This document shows positions 34,613 to 41,415 of a DNA stretch of 41,415 nucleotides, piece by piece. The DNA comes from Legionella maceachernii (GTDB taxonomy: Bacteria > Pseudomonadota > Gammaproteobacteria > Legionellales > Legionellaceae). Positions within the stretch are counted from its first letter, which is position 1. Each line of letters starts with the position of its first letter. Under the pieces are notes generated by a model that made no database searches, was not told the DNA's origin, and saw nothing but the letters and a program-made list of their open reading frames with translations. The stretch spans positions 1 to 41,415 of the forward strand of contig NZ_FUXJ01000024.1 of NCBI RefSeq assembly GCF_900167045.1, written 5' to 3'. Both the position numbers and the translations under genes were made by a program.

Positions 34613-35653
34613 TTATTTTAGATCTAAATCTAGATTCCATCGTTTACCATCGATTGTATACACCTGCAATAAGTAACTACCTGTATTGAGACGAGTAAAC
34701 TGCTGTCCGGGAAGCAAAACTTCGGCTTCTGCGCTTTCGGGGGCAACTAAACCATATATCCCTGTGTCAATCTTATTGTAGTGGTAATGATTGAGAAGGG
34801 CGGCCTTTGGCAAGGCGCGTAATGTTGAGGCTGTCCAGGTTTCAACAATCTTGTTGGTTGAATCCAATAGCTCAATTCGCACAATATAAGCAGGTACGGT
34901 ACTTGGACCCGCATCCACATTCAATTTAAAACGTACTGAACCATTGGCATCCAATTGTCCATTGCTTAAGCTTAAGTGAAAAACATCGGCACTCACGGGT
35001 CCTGCATGGTATCGGGAAAAAACTGCACCGCGGTAAAAGTCGTAGGTTCCCACTGTAAAAATCACGGTAAAGATAAAAAACACAATGGCTGTGCGTCTCA
35101 ATGAGGTAAAAGCCCATGGACCACTGTTTAACAGTAAAAACCAGCGCTTTTGCAATAAATGAGGACGACGTTTTATGAACCAGGCATCCAATGAATAAAC
35201 AGAGCTCCCGGCTAAAATTAGCGCTAGGCCCATCGATAAATTGGAAACCGCCATTGTCCACTCATCAAGACAAGTACTCCCTTGCCAGCCAAATAAGAGC
35301 ATGAGAATGATACTAATTACTGCCGTGACCATAGCAGCAGCACGCGTGCAAAAACCCAAAATAAGTCCTACACCACTGAGCAGCTCCAAAAGGCTGAAGC
35401 CAATGATGGCAACGTAAAGTAAGATAAAGTGGTGTAATAAAAAGCTGACTACCGAGCTTAAATCGAATAGGGCGCCTGGCATCGCGCTTTGAATTTTATT
35501 CGCCATCCATTGAGGGGCATAAGGATTGAGTTTTTGCGGATCATAAATGAATCGTCGCGATCCGCCACCCCAAAAAATCCAGCCTTGGACAAATCGAATA
35601 CAGAGAATTACCCATCCAATCAGTTGCCCATTTAATTGATCTTGTTCGCGCAT
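34613..35653 (-). CDS. DoxD-DoxA fusion (TQO small subunit-like membrane protein)
   Basis: 346 residues. The N-terminal part (about 8-170) is DoxD: four hydrophobic helices with RFVQGWIFWGGGSRRF, LLELLSGVGLILGFCTRAAA and TCLDEWTMAVSNLSMGLALILAG. After a fifth helix (about 188-208) comes a DoxA-like periplasmic beta domain (TYDFYRGAVFSRYHAGPVSADVFHLSLSNGQL to the C-terminus). In Acidianus, DoxD and DoxA form thiosulfate:quinone oxidoreductase; fused forms in other bacteria are only annotated by similarity, and no other sulfur oxidation gene is visible here. It is probably monocistronic. Confidence 0.8.
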   Translation of the reverse strand: MREQDQLNGQLIGWVILCIRFVQGWIFWGGGSRRFIYDPQKLNPYAPQWMANKIQSAMPGALFDLSSVVSFLLHHFILLYVAIIGFSLLELLSGVGLILGFCTRAAAMVTAVISIILMLLFGWQGSTCLDEWTMAVSNLSMGLALILAGSSVYSLDAWFIKRRPHLLQKRWFLLLNSGPWAFTSLRRTAIVFFIFTVIFTVGTYDFYRGAVFSRYHAGPVSADVFHLSLSNGQLDANGSVRFKLNVDAGPSTVPAYIVRIELLDSTNKIVETWTASTLRALPKAALLNHYHYNKIDTGIYGLVAPESAEAEVLLPGQQFTRLNTGSYLLQVYTIDGKRWNLDLDLK

Positions 35654-35781
35654 CCGTTTTCCTTAAGGTCTAAATGGGTTATCCAAACCCCTTAATCACT
35701 CTTTCAATGAGTATTCATGAGCAGTTTCTCAGTAATTTGCGCTCTTACCATTATTAATATACTTTTATGAGTAGGAAACTC

Positions 35782-35898
35782 ATGATTAATGGACTAAAAA
35801 TGAATCAAAAATTAGTTGTTGTTACTACTTTATTAATAATTATGGCGACGCTTTATTTATTATTTCCAGCAACAGCAAGTGCAACGCCAATGCTCTAA
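35782..35898 (+). CDS. Small single-span membrane peptide (38 residues)
   Basis: A short frame: MINGLKMNQKLVVVTTLLII followed by MATLYLLFPATASATPML. One hydrophobic helix (about 11-28) and a small-residue, signal-peptidase-like end. Two starts are possible: ATG 35782 (after AGGAA) or ATG 35800. A small hairpin, ATGAGT (35767-35772) and ACTCAT (35778-35783), puts the AGGAA in its loop and pairs the first bases of the start codon. It could be a real small membrane protein or a chance frame. Confidence 0.4.
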   Translation: MINGLKMNQKLVVVTTLLIIMATLYLLFPATASATPML

Positions 35899-35954
35899 AT
35901 CTTAAAATTACCATAACGGTTAAGCCCGTGAAATAAAAATCATGCGTTGATGGC

Positions 35955-35960
35955 TATAAT
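35955..35960 (+). promoter_or_regulatory. -10 element for ku
   Basis: A perfect TATAAT, preceded by C and TGG, with no convincing -35 (the zone 17 bases upstream is A-rich). A -10-only promoter with CTATAAT is compatible with the stationary-phase sigma factor, and ku is controlled that way in some other bacteria. The link is inference. Confidence 0.4.
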
Positions 35961-35992
35961 TAAAGGATAACTGCTCAAATGAAGGATTAATT

Positions 35993-36826
35993 ATGAGAGC
36001 CATCTGGAAAGGCGATATCTCTTTTGGCTTAGTTACTATTCCTATCCAAATTGTACCTGTTGAAGAAAGAAATGAGCTGAAATTTCATTTATTGGATTCT
36101 CGTGATAATGCTCGTATTCGTTATAAACGGGTGAACAGTGAAACGGACAAAGAAGTTCCCTGGGAAAATATTGTTAAAGGGTATGAATACGATAAAGGGG
36201 CTTATATTGTTGTGGATGAGCAAGCTTTTGAAGAAGCGAGTCCTGACTTATATAAATCCATTGATATTGAAGAGTTTGTTGACTTAAACGACGTCGACAA
36301 TCTGTATTTCGAGAAGCCCTACTATGTTCTTCCCGATTCAAAAAATCAAAAAGCCTATGTTCTTTTAAGAGAGGCCTTAAAAAAAACTCAAAAAGTAGGG
36401 GTGGCAAAGGCCATTATTCGCACGAAAGAATATTTAAGTTTGGTGATGGCTCATGATCAAGCTTTAGTCCTTTATCTCATCCATTTTGATGAGGAGATAC
36501 GTAAGGAGGATGAATTAAAGCTACCTAGTGAATCATTGAAAACGTATAAGGTGACTGATCGTGAAATGAAAATGGCAGTTAATCTCATTAATGATTTAAG
36601 CGCTAAATGGGATCCGCAGAAATACCATGATGAATACCGCGAAGCAATGAGCAAATGGCTCGATAAAAAAGCAGCACAAGTGGAAAAAGAAGCGGGTAAA
36701 AAAGTCACTGCTAGACGCCGTACACCGGATGATGTGGTTGATTTTATTACTTTACTTAAAAAAAGCATGGGTAAAAAAAGTAAGAAGGGTGCGGAGAAAA
36801 GCAATAAAAAACAGGTTAAGAAATAA
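35993..36826 (+). CDS. ku: Non-homologous end joining protein Ku
   Basis: 277 residues, the bacterial Ku homodimer that rings broken DNA ends and recruits LigD. The family N-terminus MRAIWKGDISFGLVTIPIQIV is complete, with the core KPYYVLPDSKNQKAYVLLREAL, KVGVAKAIIRTKEYLSLVMA and LVLYLIHFDEEIR. The C-terminal extension is lysine-rich (KKSMGKKSKKGAEKSNKKQVKK), which often aids DNA binding or threading. The ribosome binding site is AAGGA. ligD, usually a neighbour, is absent from the window: the adjacent genes are a DoxDA protein and a GGDEF/EAL protein. Confidence 0.95.
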   Translation: MRAIWKGDISFGLVTIPIQIVPVEERNELKFHLLDSRDNARIRYKRVNSETDKEVPWENIVKGYEYDKGAYIVVDEQAFEEASPDLYKSIDIEEFVDLNDVDNLYFEKPYYVLPDSKNQKAYVLLREALKKTQKVGVAKAIIRTKEYLSLVMAHDQALVLYLIHFDEEIRKEDELKLPSESLKTYKVTDREMKMAVNLINDLSAKWDPQKYHDEYREAMSKWLDKKAAQVEKEAGKKVTARRRTPDDVVDFITLLKKSMGKKSKKGAEKSNKKQVKK

Positions 36827-36847
36827 GGTGTCTTAATCACTAGATGT

Positions 36848-36881
36848 AGTAGCACTCAGAGGCACGACTTTTGAGGCTACT
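36848..36881. terminator. Hairpin between convergent ku and the GGDEF-EAL gene
   Basis: AGTAGC (36848-36853) pairs with GCTACT (36876-36881); an inner CTCA / TGAG extends the stem with a one-base bulge. A T-rich run follows on the plus strand (TTAATTTTTT, about 36888-36897). The hairpin overlaps the last codons of the minus-strand gene. A shared terminator is likely. Confidence 0.55.
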
Positions 36882-39153
36882 GTAGCGTTAATTTTTTCTT
36901 GCTATCAATCAAATAAATAAGGTCGTAGATGGGCAATGGTTTTGAAAAATAAAATCCCTGCATTTCATCACATCCTTCGTCCATTAAAAATCGTAATTGA
37001 TCAGCATTTTCGACCCCTTCAGCAGTGACTTTTATCTCTAAGCTGCGACATAATGCAATGATTGCTTTAACAATGCCTGCATTTTCGCAATCGGCAGGTA
37101 AACCATCAATAAATGATTTATCGATTTTTATTCGATTAGGTTTGAACTGCTTTAAATATTGAAATGAACTATAGCCCGTACCAAAATCATCAATCGCGAT
37201 GGATAGGCCCAGTTTTCGAAGTGATCCCAAAACCTTGCTCGAGCGAACAGGATCACTCATCAATTGGGACTCAGTGACTTCAATTTCGAGTAGATTAGGT
37301 TGCAATGACAATTTTTCTAAAATGAGTGTAATGACTTTCACAATATCATATTGAATTTGGAACTGACGAGCAGAAAAATTAATCGAAACGGGGATATTTA
37401 AATGCTCAAAGGGAAAATGGCGGCAAACTTCCAGCAAAACCCATTTACCAATATAAACAATCAAATCCGATTGCTCTGCTACGGGAATAAACGCATTGGG
37501 TAATAGCAATCCTTCTTTAGGGCTTTGCCATCTCAGCAAGGCTTCAACCCCGATAATTTGTCCTGATTTTAAATCCACTCTAGGCTGATAGTATAATCTG
37601 AAGTCATTTTCAACGAGCCCGCGGCGTAAATTATCTTCAACCTCTATGGTTTTTGTCGCCGTTTTCTGTAATATTTCTGAAAAATATTGCACACAATTCC
37701 CCCCCCTGGATTTAGCATGATTGAGTGCAATACTAGTATTTTTTAATAGCGACAGAACCTCTTTCCCGTCGTAAGGATAAATACCTACCCCTACACTCAT
37801 CGTTAATAAAATATTTTTACCCTTAATCATCAAAGGAGTTTTTACAATCGATTTTATTCGCTCAATCAATGGTGGAATTTCTTCAACTCGTTTCATATCC
37901 TTTAGGACAAATACAAATTGATCCCCACCTAGATTGGCAATCGACGCGCATGTTTCAAATAGGCACTCACTAAACTTAGAAGCCATATGCTTGATTACAG
38001 TATCTCCGACATCAAGTCCCATGAATTCATTGATTTTTTTAAACCGATCAAAATCCATCATAATAAGCGCTATTAATTTATTATTCTTATTGATTTCAGT
38101 TTTTAGAAATTCTTCTAAAGCTAAGCGATTGATTAATCCCGTTAAATTATCATGATGGGTAATATAAAGTATTTGATCTTTATTGCATTTGTTCTGAATA
38201 ATATCGGCTAATATTGCGGATATCTTTTCCGCAATGCTAATTTGTCTATGTGTAAGCTTTTTTACATGTTTGGAAAAATAAATCAGTACACCAAGTATTT
38301 TACCCTGGTGGGTTATGGGTAAGCCAAAGACGGTTTTTAATCCAGCTTTTTGGGCGGAAACGCCACGAATATATTGTTTATGTTTGCTATAGTCAGTCAC
38401 GAGTGTTGGTAAATTATTCCGTATTACCTCACCTTGAAAGCCCTCGTTGAGATTAATTTTTAATTGGTACGATTTTTCATAAAATTCTTTGATCTCATCG
38501 TGAAGGTTATGCCAAATTTTTATGCAATATAATGAATCTGTTGATTGCTCAATTAGCCAAACTTCGCCTTCATCCCATTCGAATGATAAGCAACTAATTC
38601 TCAATATTGCTTCAATAGCAACTTCTATACTTTTTTCTGTGTGCGCCACATTCATGATTTGATCATAGAGTAACATTTCCTTTTTGGCAGTAAAAAGTTC
38701 AGAGGTATCATGTATAAAGCCCATAATATAGATAGGATTACCTTGACTGTCATATATCAGGGTGGCTCTATTAGTCACATATAGATAGGTTTTGTCATTT
38801 TTTTTGATTCTGTACTCAAGCAATATTTCACTTTCTCTGTTTTTAGCCATATTTTGAAGTGCGCGAAATACGGTTGATCGGTCTTTTTCATGAATCGATT
38901 GAAACCATAAATCAGGATTTTGATAAAGTTCTTTACTTGAAAACTTCATCAATTTCCTAGCCGCTGGATTAATATAGATAATTTTTTTTAGATCAATGGA
39001 TATTTGATAGATGGGAGTACTTATCTTCTCAAGATATTGAGGTTGCTCCTTTAGTAATTTCTCATATTCTTTAATTTTAGCAACTAACTCATCTCGCTGT
39101 GCAGCAATCTTATCTAATTGAGAGGCGATGGTCGCTTCTTTTGTCAATTTCAT
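36877..39153 (-). CDS. PAS-GAF-GGDEF-EAL c-di-GMP signalling protein
   Basis: 758 residues from ATG 39153, chosen because AAGGGA lies 9 bases upstream; a TTG at 39162 would be too close. Order: coiled coil (1-45), PAS with PAC (about 45-165), GAF (about 170-325), GGDEF (about 335-490), EAL (about 510-755). The GGDEF signature reads NLGGDQF, with Q in place of the essential E, and no RxxD I-site precedes it, so cyclase activity is doubtful; it may bind GTP as a regulator. The EAL domain is intact (VEALLRW, INFSAR, EVTES, DDFGTGYSS, KIDKSFID, AEGVEN), so phosphodiesterase activity is likely. No membrane helix; cytoplasmic. Confidence 0.88.
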   Translation of the reverse strand: MKLTKEATIASQLDKIAAQRDELVAKIKEYEKLLKEQPQYLEKISTPIYQISIDLKKIIYINPAARKLMKFSSKELYQNPDLWFQSIHEKDRSTVFRALQNMAKNRESEILLEYRIKKNDKTYLYVTNRATLIYDSQGNPIYIMGFIHDTSELFTAKKEMLLYDQIMNVAHTEKSIEVAIEAILRISCLSFEWDEGEVWLIEQSTDSLYCIKIWHNLHDEIKEFYEKSYQLKINLNEGFQGEVIRNNLPTLVTDYSKHKQYIRGVSAQKAGLKTVFGLPITHQGKILGVLIYFSKHVKKLTHRQISIAEKISAILADIIQNKCNKDQILYITHHDNLTGLINRLALEEFLKTEINKNNKLIALIMMDFDRFKKINEFMGLDVGDTVIKHMASKFSECLFETCASIANLGGDQFVFVLKDMKRVEEIPPLIERIKSIVKTPLMIKGKNILLTMSVGVGIYPYDGKEVLSLLKNTSIALNHAKSRGGNCVQYFSEILQKTATKTIEVEDNLRRGLVENDFRLYYQPRVDLKSGQIIGVEALLRWQSPKEGLLLPNAFIPVAEQSDLIVYIGKWVLLEVCRHFPFEHLNIPVSINFSARQFQIQYDIVKVITLILEKLSLQPNLLEIEVTESQLMSDPVRSSKVLGSLRKLGLSIAIDDFGTGYSSFQYLKQFKPNRIKIDKSFIDGLPADCENAGIVKAIIALCRSLEIKVTAEGVENADQLRFLMDEGCDEMQGFYFSKPLPIYDLIYLIDSKKKLTLQ

Positions 39154-39323
39154 TTTGAACAATCCCTTAATTCAAATGATATCAGCGAGATCTATATTAT
39201 TTAACCTTAGCATATATTCAGTTTCTGTGTATCAAAACCGCCTATAAGCTTAGATTGCCAGGAGATTATTTATATAGGTATACTGCATTCTCTAATGAAC
39301 TTTCCTTATGGGACCTGTACTTA

Positions 39324-39343
39324 AATCATTAAAAATAATGATT
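39324..39343. other. AT-rich perfect stem-loop
   Basis: AATCATTA (39324-39331), AAAA, TAATGATT (39336-39343) in the 296-base gap between divergent genes (39154-39449). It is symmetric, has no T run, and could be a regulator site or a weak structure. The rest of that gap shows a small CTTTTA-CCAG-TAAAAG hairpin just downstream and no gene. Confidence 0.3.
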
Positions 39344-39449
39344 AATTCATTTGTATAAGAATGCGCTTTTACCAGTAAAAGGCTGTTTAAAGTATTTGAA
39401 TATCTAGGTCACCACTAACTCTTTGAAAATCCATGAAAAGGTAAAAGGC

Positions 39450-40433
39450 ATGTTGGATTTTAAAAAAAAAGTAATTACTGCTGAGGCCAGAATCAGGCAA
39501 TATATTCGAGAAACTCCTTTGGATTATTCGGTTGCATTAAGTCATGAAACGAAGAGCAATGTGTTTTTTAAATGTGAACACCTTCAGCTTACGGGTTCTT
39601 TTAAGGTTAGAGGGGCTATCAATAAGCTATTAAGCTTGACTTCTTCTGAAAGAAAGCGAGGCGTTGTCACAGCTTCTTCTGGTAATCATGGTGCAGCGGT
39701 TGCTTTTGGTTTAGATAAACTAACTTTGAAAGGAATGATTTTTGTTCCTGAAAATGCCTCGTCAGCCAAAGTCCAAAATATTCGTAATTATACGAATAAT
39801 CTTCGATTCTACGGAAGAGATTGTATAGAAACTGAATTGTATGCATTGGAATACGCAAATCAACATGAAAGGGTTTATATCTCCCCTTATAATGATCTTC
39901 AAGTGATCAGCGGCCAAGGAACAATTGGTTTAGAGCTTTCCAGGCAACTTGAGGAAATTGATACTGTTTTTGTCCCTATCGGTGGTGGGGGTTTAATTGC
40001 AGGGATTGCTTGCTATTTAAAATCAACTCATCCAAACATCAACATTATTGGCTGTTTACCCGAAAATTCTCCGGTTATGTCAGCGTCGATTAAAGCAGGT
40101 TATGTGGTAGAAATGGAGACCTTACCCACTTTATCCGATGCCACGGCGGGGGGAATAGAACCTAACTCCATTACCTTTGATCTATGCAATCAATTTGTTG
40201 ATGATTATGTCTTAGTTTCCGAAGAGGAAATTAAAAATGCCATCATTCATTTAATGCAAACACAGCATTTTTTGGTTGAGGGTGCAGCCGGAGTTGCTTT
40301 AGGCGCTTTTTTAAAAGCTGCAAAATCAAGTGAGTCTCAAAAATTTCAAGGGAAAAACCATGTGGTTGTTTTAAGCGGGGCTAATATGAGTCTTGAAACA
40401 TTAAAATCAATTCTCGCTCTGAATGGAAGATAA
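39450..40433 (+). CDS. Threonine/serine dehydratase, catabolic type (TdcB-like)
   Basis: A 327-residue PLP enzyme of fold type II, from ATG 39450 (with AAAAGG upstream; an in-frame TTG at 39423 is less likely). The Schiff-base Lys is in TGSFKVRGA, the phosphate-binding loop is GGGG in VFVPIGGGGLIAG, and SGNHGAAVAFG and VVVLSGANMS are family marks. It ends after the catalytic domain, without the ACT-like regulatory domain of biosynthetic IlvA, so it is the short form that deaminates threonine or serine to 2-oxobutyrate or pyruvate. Serine racemase-type relatives have the same motifs and cannot be excluded. It appears monocistronic. Confidence 0.82.
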   Translation: MLDFKKKVITAEARIRQYIRETPLDYSVALSHETKSNVFFKCEHLQLTGSFKVRGAINKLLSLTSSERKRGVVTASSGNHGAAVAFGLDKLTLKGMIFVPENASSAKVQNIRNYTNNLRFYGRDCIETELYALEYANQHERVYISPYNDLQVISGQGTIGLELSRQLEEIDTVFVPIGGGGLIAGIACYLKSTHPNINIIGCLPENSPVMSASIKAGYVVEMETLPTLSDATAGGIEPNSITFDLCNQFVDDYVLVSEEEIKNAIIHLMQTQHFLVEGAAGVALGAFLKAAKSSESQKFQGKNHVVVLSGANMSLETLKSILALNGR

Positions 40434-40466
40434 TAAATGCAGGTTCACTTGCTTTTTTTTACATCT

Positions 40467-40499
40467 CTTAATAATTCCTTAACATTTGGTTTGTAAAAT
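40467..40499 (+). promoter_or_regulatory. Second PmrA-like box with -10
   Basis: CTTAATAAT (40467-40475), TC, CTTAACATT (40478-40486): two repeats with an 11-base period, close to cTTAATatT-N2-cTTAATatT. TAAAAT (40494-40499) begins after the same 7-base gap as at the 18595 site. Transcription would start near 40507 and read into the gene at 40817. Confidence 0.5.
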
Positions 40500-40623
40500 A
40501 ACGTCGACTCAATAAATAATTTATCTTGTGTCGCACAGAAGACCGAGATAGTGGAGGGCTGGTAACTTAAGAAAATTCTGAATCAATAAGCAAGCTATTG
40601 TTGAATTAGATATTTTTTAAGTT

Positions 40624-40801
40624 AATCAGTTTCCATCGAGTCTTAGGACATTTTTCCTCTCTATAAGTTCCCTAAGTTTTAAACTGATTCACGAATATCC
40701 CCAACAGCCAATTGCCCCTATTAAAAGAATTGAAGGGCGTCGTCTTGCTTATTCCTTACTTAGGTGCCTTCAATCCCCATTGAAAGCAAGCTTAACTTTT
40801 T
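40624..40801 (+). promoter_or_regulatory. Structured leader with overlapping alternative stems
   Basis: The 383-base gap (40434-40816) has no gene. It holds the PmrA-like box and a leader with: a 9-bp perfect stem AATCAGTTT (40624-40632) / AAACTGATT (40681-40689) enclosing CTTAGG / CCTAAG; TTGAAGG (40730-40736) / CCTTCAA (40767-40773); and CTTGCTT (40744-40750) / AAGCAAG (40784-40790). The last two cross, so they exclude each other or form a pseudoknot. A T run (about 40797-40801) follows the third stem. No known riboswitch family was recognised. Confidence 0.35.
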
Positions 40802-40816
40802 AAAAGCAGGTGACTT

Positions 40817-41415
40817 ATGAGTTCCAATGGAAAGACGATAGACAATGTGCAAGTACAACTTGAGGCAATAAGGCAAGCAAGACATAAACGCTATGTCGGA
40901 GAACAAACCGCAGAAACGGCAAAACAATTATTAAGCTTCCTTGAGGGAATTAATGAAACCTTAATCCAGTACAGTTTTCCTTCGGATAGGAAAATTGATT
41001 TATTTGCCTCACAGCAATGCCATGACCAATACATTTGCGCATTAATTGACATGAGCTCAAAACTGAAAGCCTTTACAGCAAGCTATGAGGAATTAAAGGG
41101 TTATGAGATGCAATGTGTGATTTCCGCAATCGCCTCAACTCATGAAAGCGATGACACGATGGAATTAAAAAGAACACTCGTTTCGCTTGCACAACGAATC
41201 ACGCTCTTAGGACAAGAAGTTGAGCTATTGCTCTCAGAGCAAGTCAATGCTCGGGACAACGAGAGAAGAGCGCTGGATGAAAGCATTATCTCTAAAACCA
41301 ACTCCGTTAAAGAGAATATCAACTACCTGTTTTCCATGATTAAAAGGGCGGAAGTAGAAGCCGATACGCAGGATTTTATTTCCACAGTGACAGAGTCAGT
41401 GGCTCAAGAAGAGAC
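40817..41415 (+). CDS. Helical protein of unknown function, 3' end outside the window
   Basis: A frame open for 199 codons from ATG 40817, preceded by AGGTGA, and not closed at the window edge. It begins MSSNGKTIDNVQVQLEAIRQ and continues with long amphipathic helices (AETAKQLLSFLEGINETL; MELKRTLVSLAQRITLLGQ; ERRALDESIISKTNSVKENI). No signal peptide or transmembrane segment, and no family recognised. The PmrA-like box about 330 bases upstream makes a Dot/Icm effector conceivable, but the long leader weakens the link. Nothing can be said of its C-terminus, where a secretion signal would lie. Confidence 0.6.
   Translation, partial: MSSNGKTIDNVQVQLEAIRQARHKRYVGEQTAETAKQLLSFLEGINETLIQYSFPSDRKIDLFASQQCHDQYICALIDMSSKLKAFTASYEELKGYEMQCVISAIASTHESDDTMELKRTLVSLAQRITLLGQEVELLLSEQVNARDNERRALDESIISKTNSVKENINYLFSMIKRAEVEADTQDFISTVTESVAQEE

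Noticed and set aside
1-41415. CRISPR arrays and tRNA or rRNA genes
   Set aside because: No regularly spaced direct repeats with unique spacers, and no cloverleaf with GGTTCRA-type T-loop in the gaps, were seen by eye; a tRNAscan or CRISPR finder run would settle it.

Overview
The window looks like a chromosomal segment of a Legionella-type gammaproteobacterium. The evidence is the A+T-rich base composition, the unlinked bioA / bioBFHD layout, poly-hydroxybutyrate genes (phasin, thiolase), c-di-GMP turnover proteins, an LpxO lipid A hydroxylase, and two sites resembling the PmrA box that controls Dot/Icm effector genes in Legionella. One site sits in front of a 556-residue protein of unknown fold. 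Genus is inferred from gene content and motifs; no search was run.

Layout. 1-91: 3' end of an IS3-family insertion sequence that truncates a hypothetical gene (to 569). 650-1513: a RidA domain fused to a GNAT acetyltransferase. 1647-4242 (minus): EamA transporter, an array of hairpin repeats, a phasin, and the division protein ZapD. 4425-8356 (minus): coaE, a cysteine-rich exported protein, a CSS/EAL c-di-GMP phosphodiesterase, and bioA. 8359-8410: a BirA-type operator and promoter between divergent bioA and bioB. 8441-11991: bioB-bioF-bioH-bioD, without bioC in its common position. 12020-18503: promoter and structured leader, then fmdB-like, DUF502, aspS, an MscK-like channel and mutH, closely packed on the plus strand.

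18595-25970 is the accessory part on the plus strand: the PmrA-box gene, a 2H-phosphoesterase-like protein, an exported glutamine-rich hendecad coiled coil, a PF10116 'host attachment' protein, a quinol-type nitric oxide reductase, and three tandem small paralogues with a conserved head, a Gly-Gly junction and unrelated tails, closed by a strong terminator.

26017-31187 (minus): a YdfG-like SDR behind a PNPOx-like gene; then lpxO translationally coupled to a PbgA/YejM-like gene, and a secreted GH114-like protein. 31347-40433: acetyl-CoA acetyltransferase, an OafA-type acyltransferase with SGNH domain, a DoxD-DoxA fusion, a 38-residue membrane peptide, Ku, a PAS-GAF-GGDEF-EAL protein with a degenerate GGDQF, and a catabolic-type threonine dehydratase. 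40434-41415: a second PmrA-like site, a long leader with competing stem-loops, and the start of a helical protein that runs off the window.

Together the window combines housekeeping operons (biotin, aspS, coaE/zapD) with envelope remodelling (lpxO-pbgA, OafA), signalling (two EAL proteins), NO defence and candidate host-interaction genes. The least explained items are the small-protein triplet (25171-25970) and the two PmrA-box genes.
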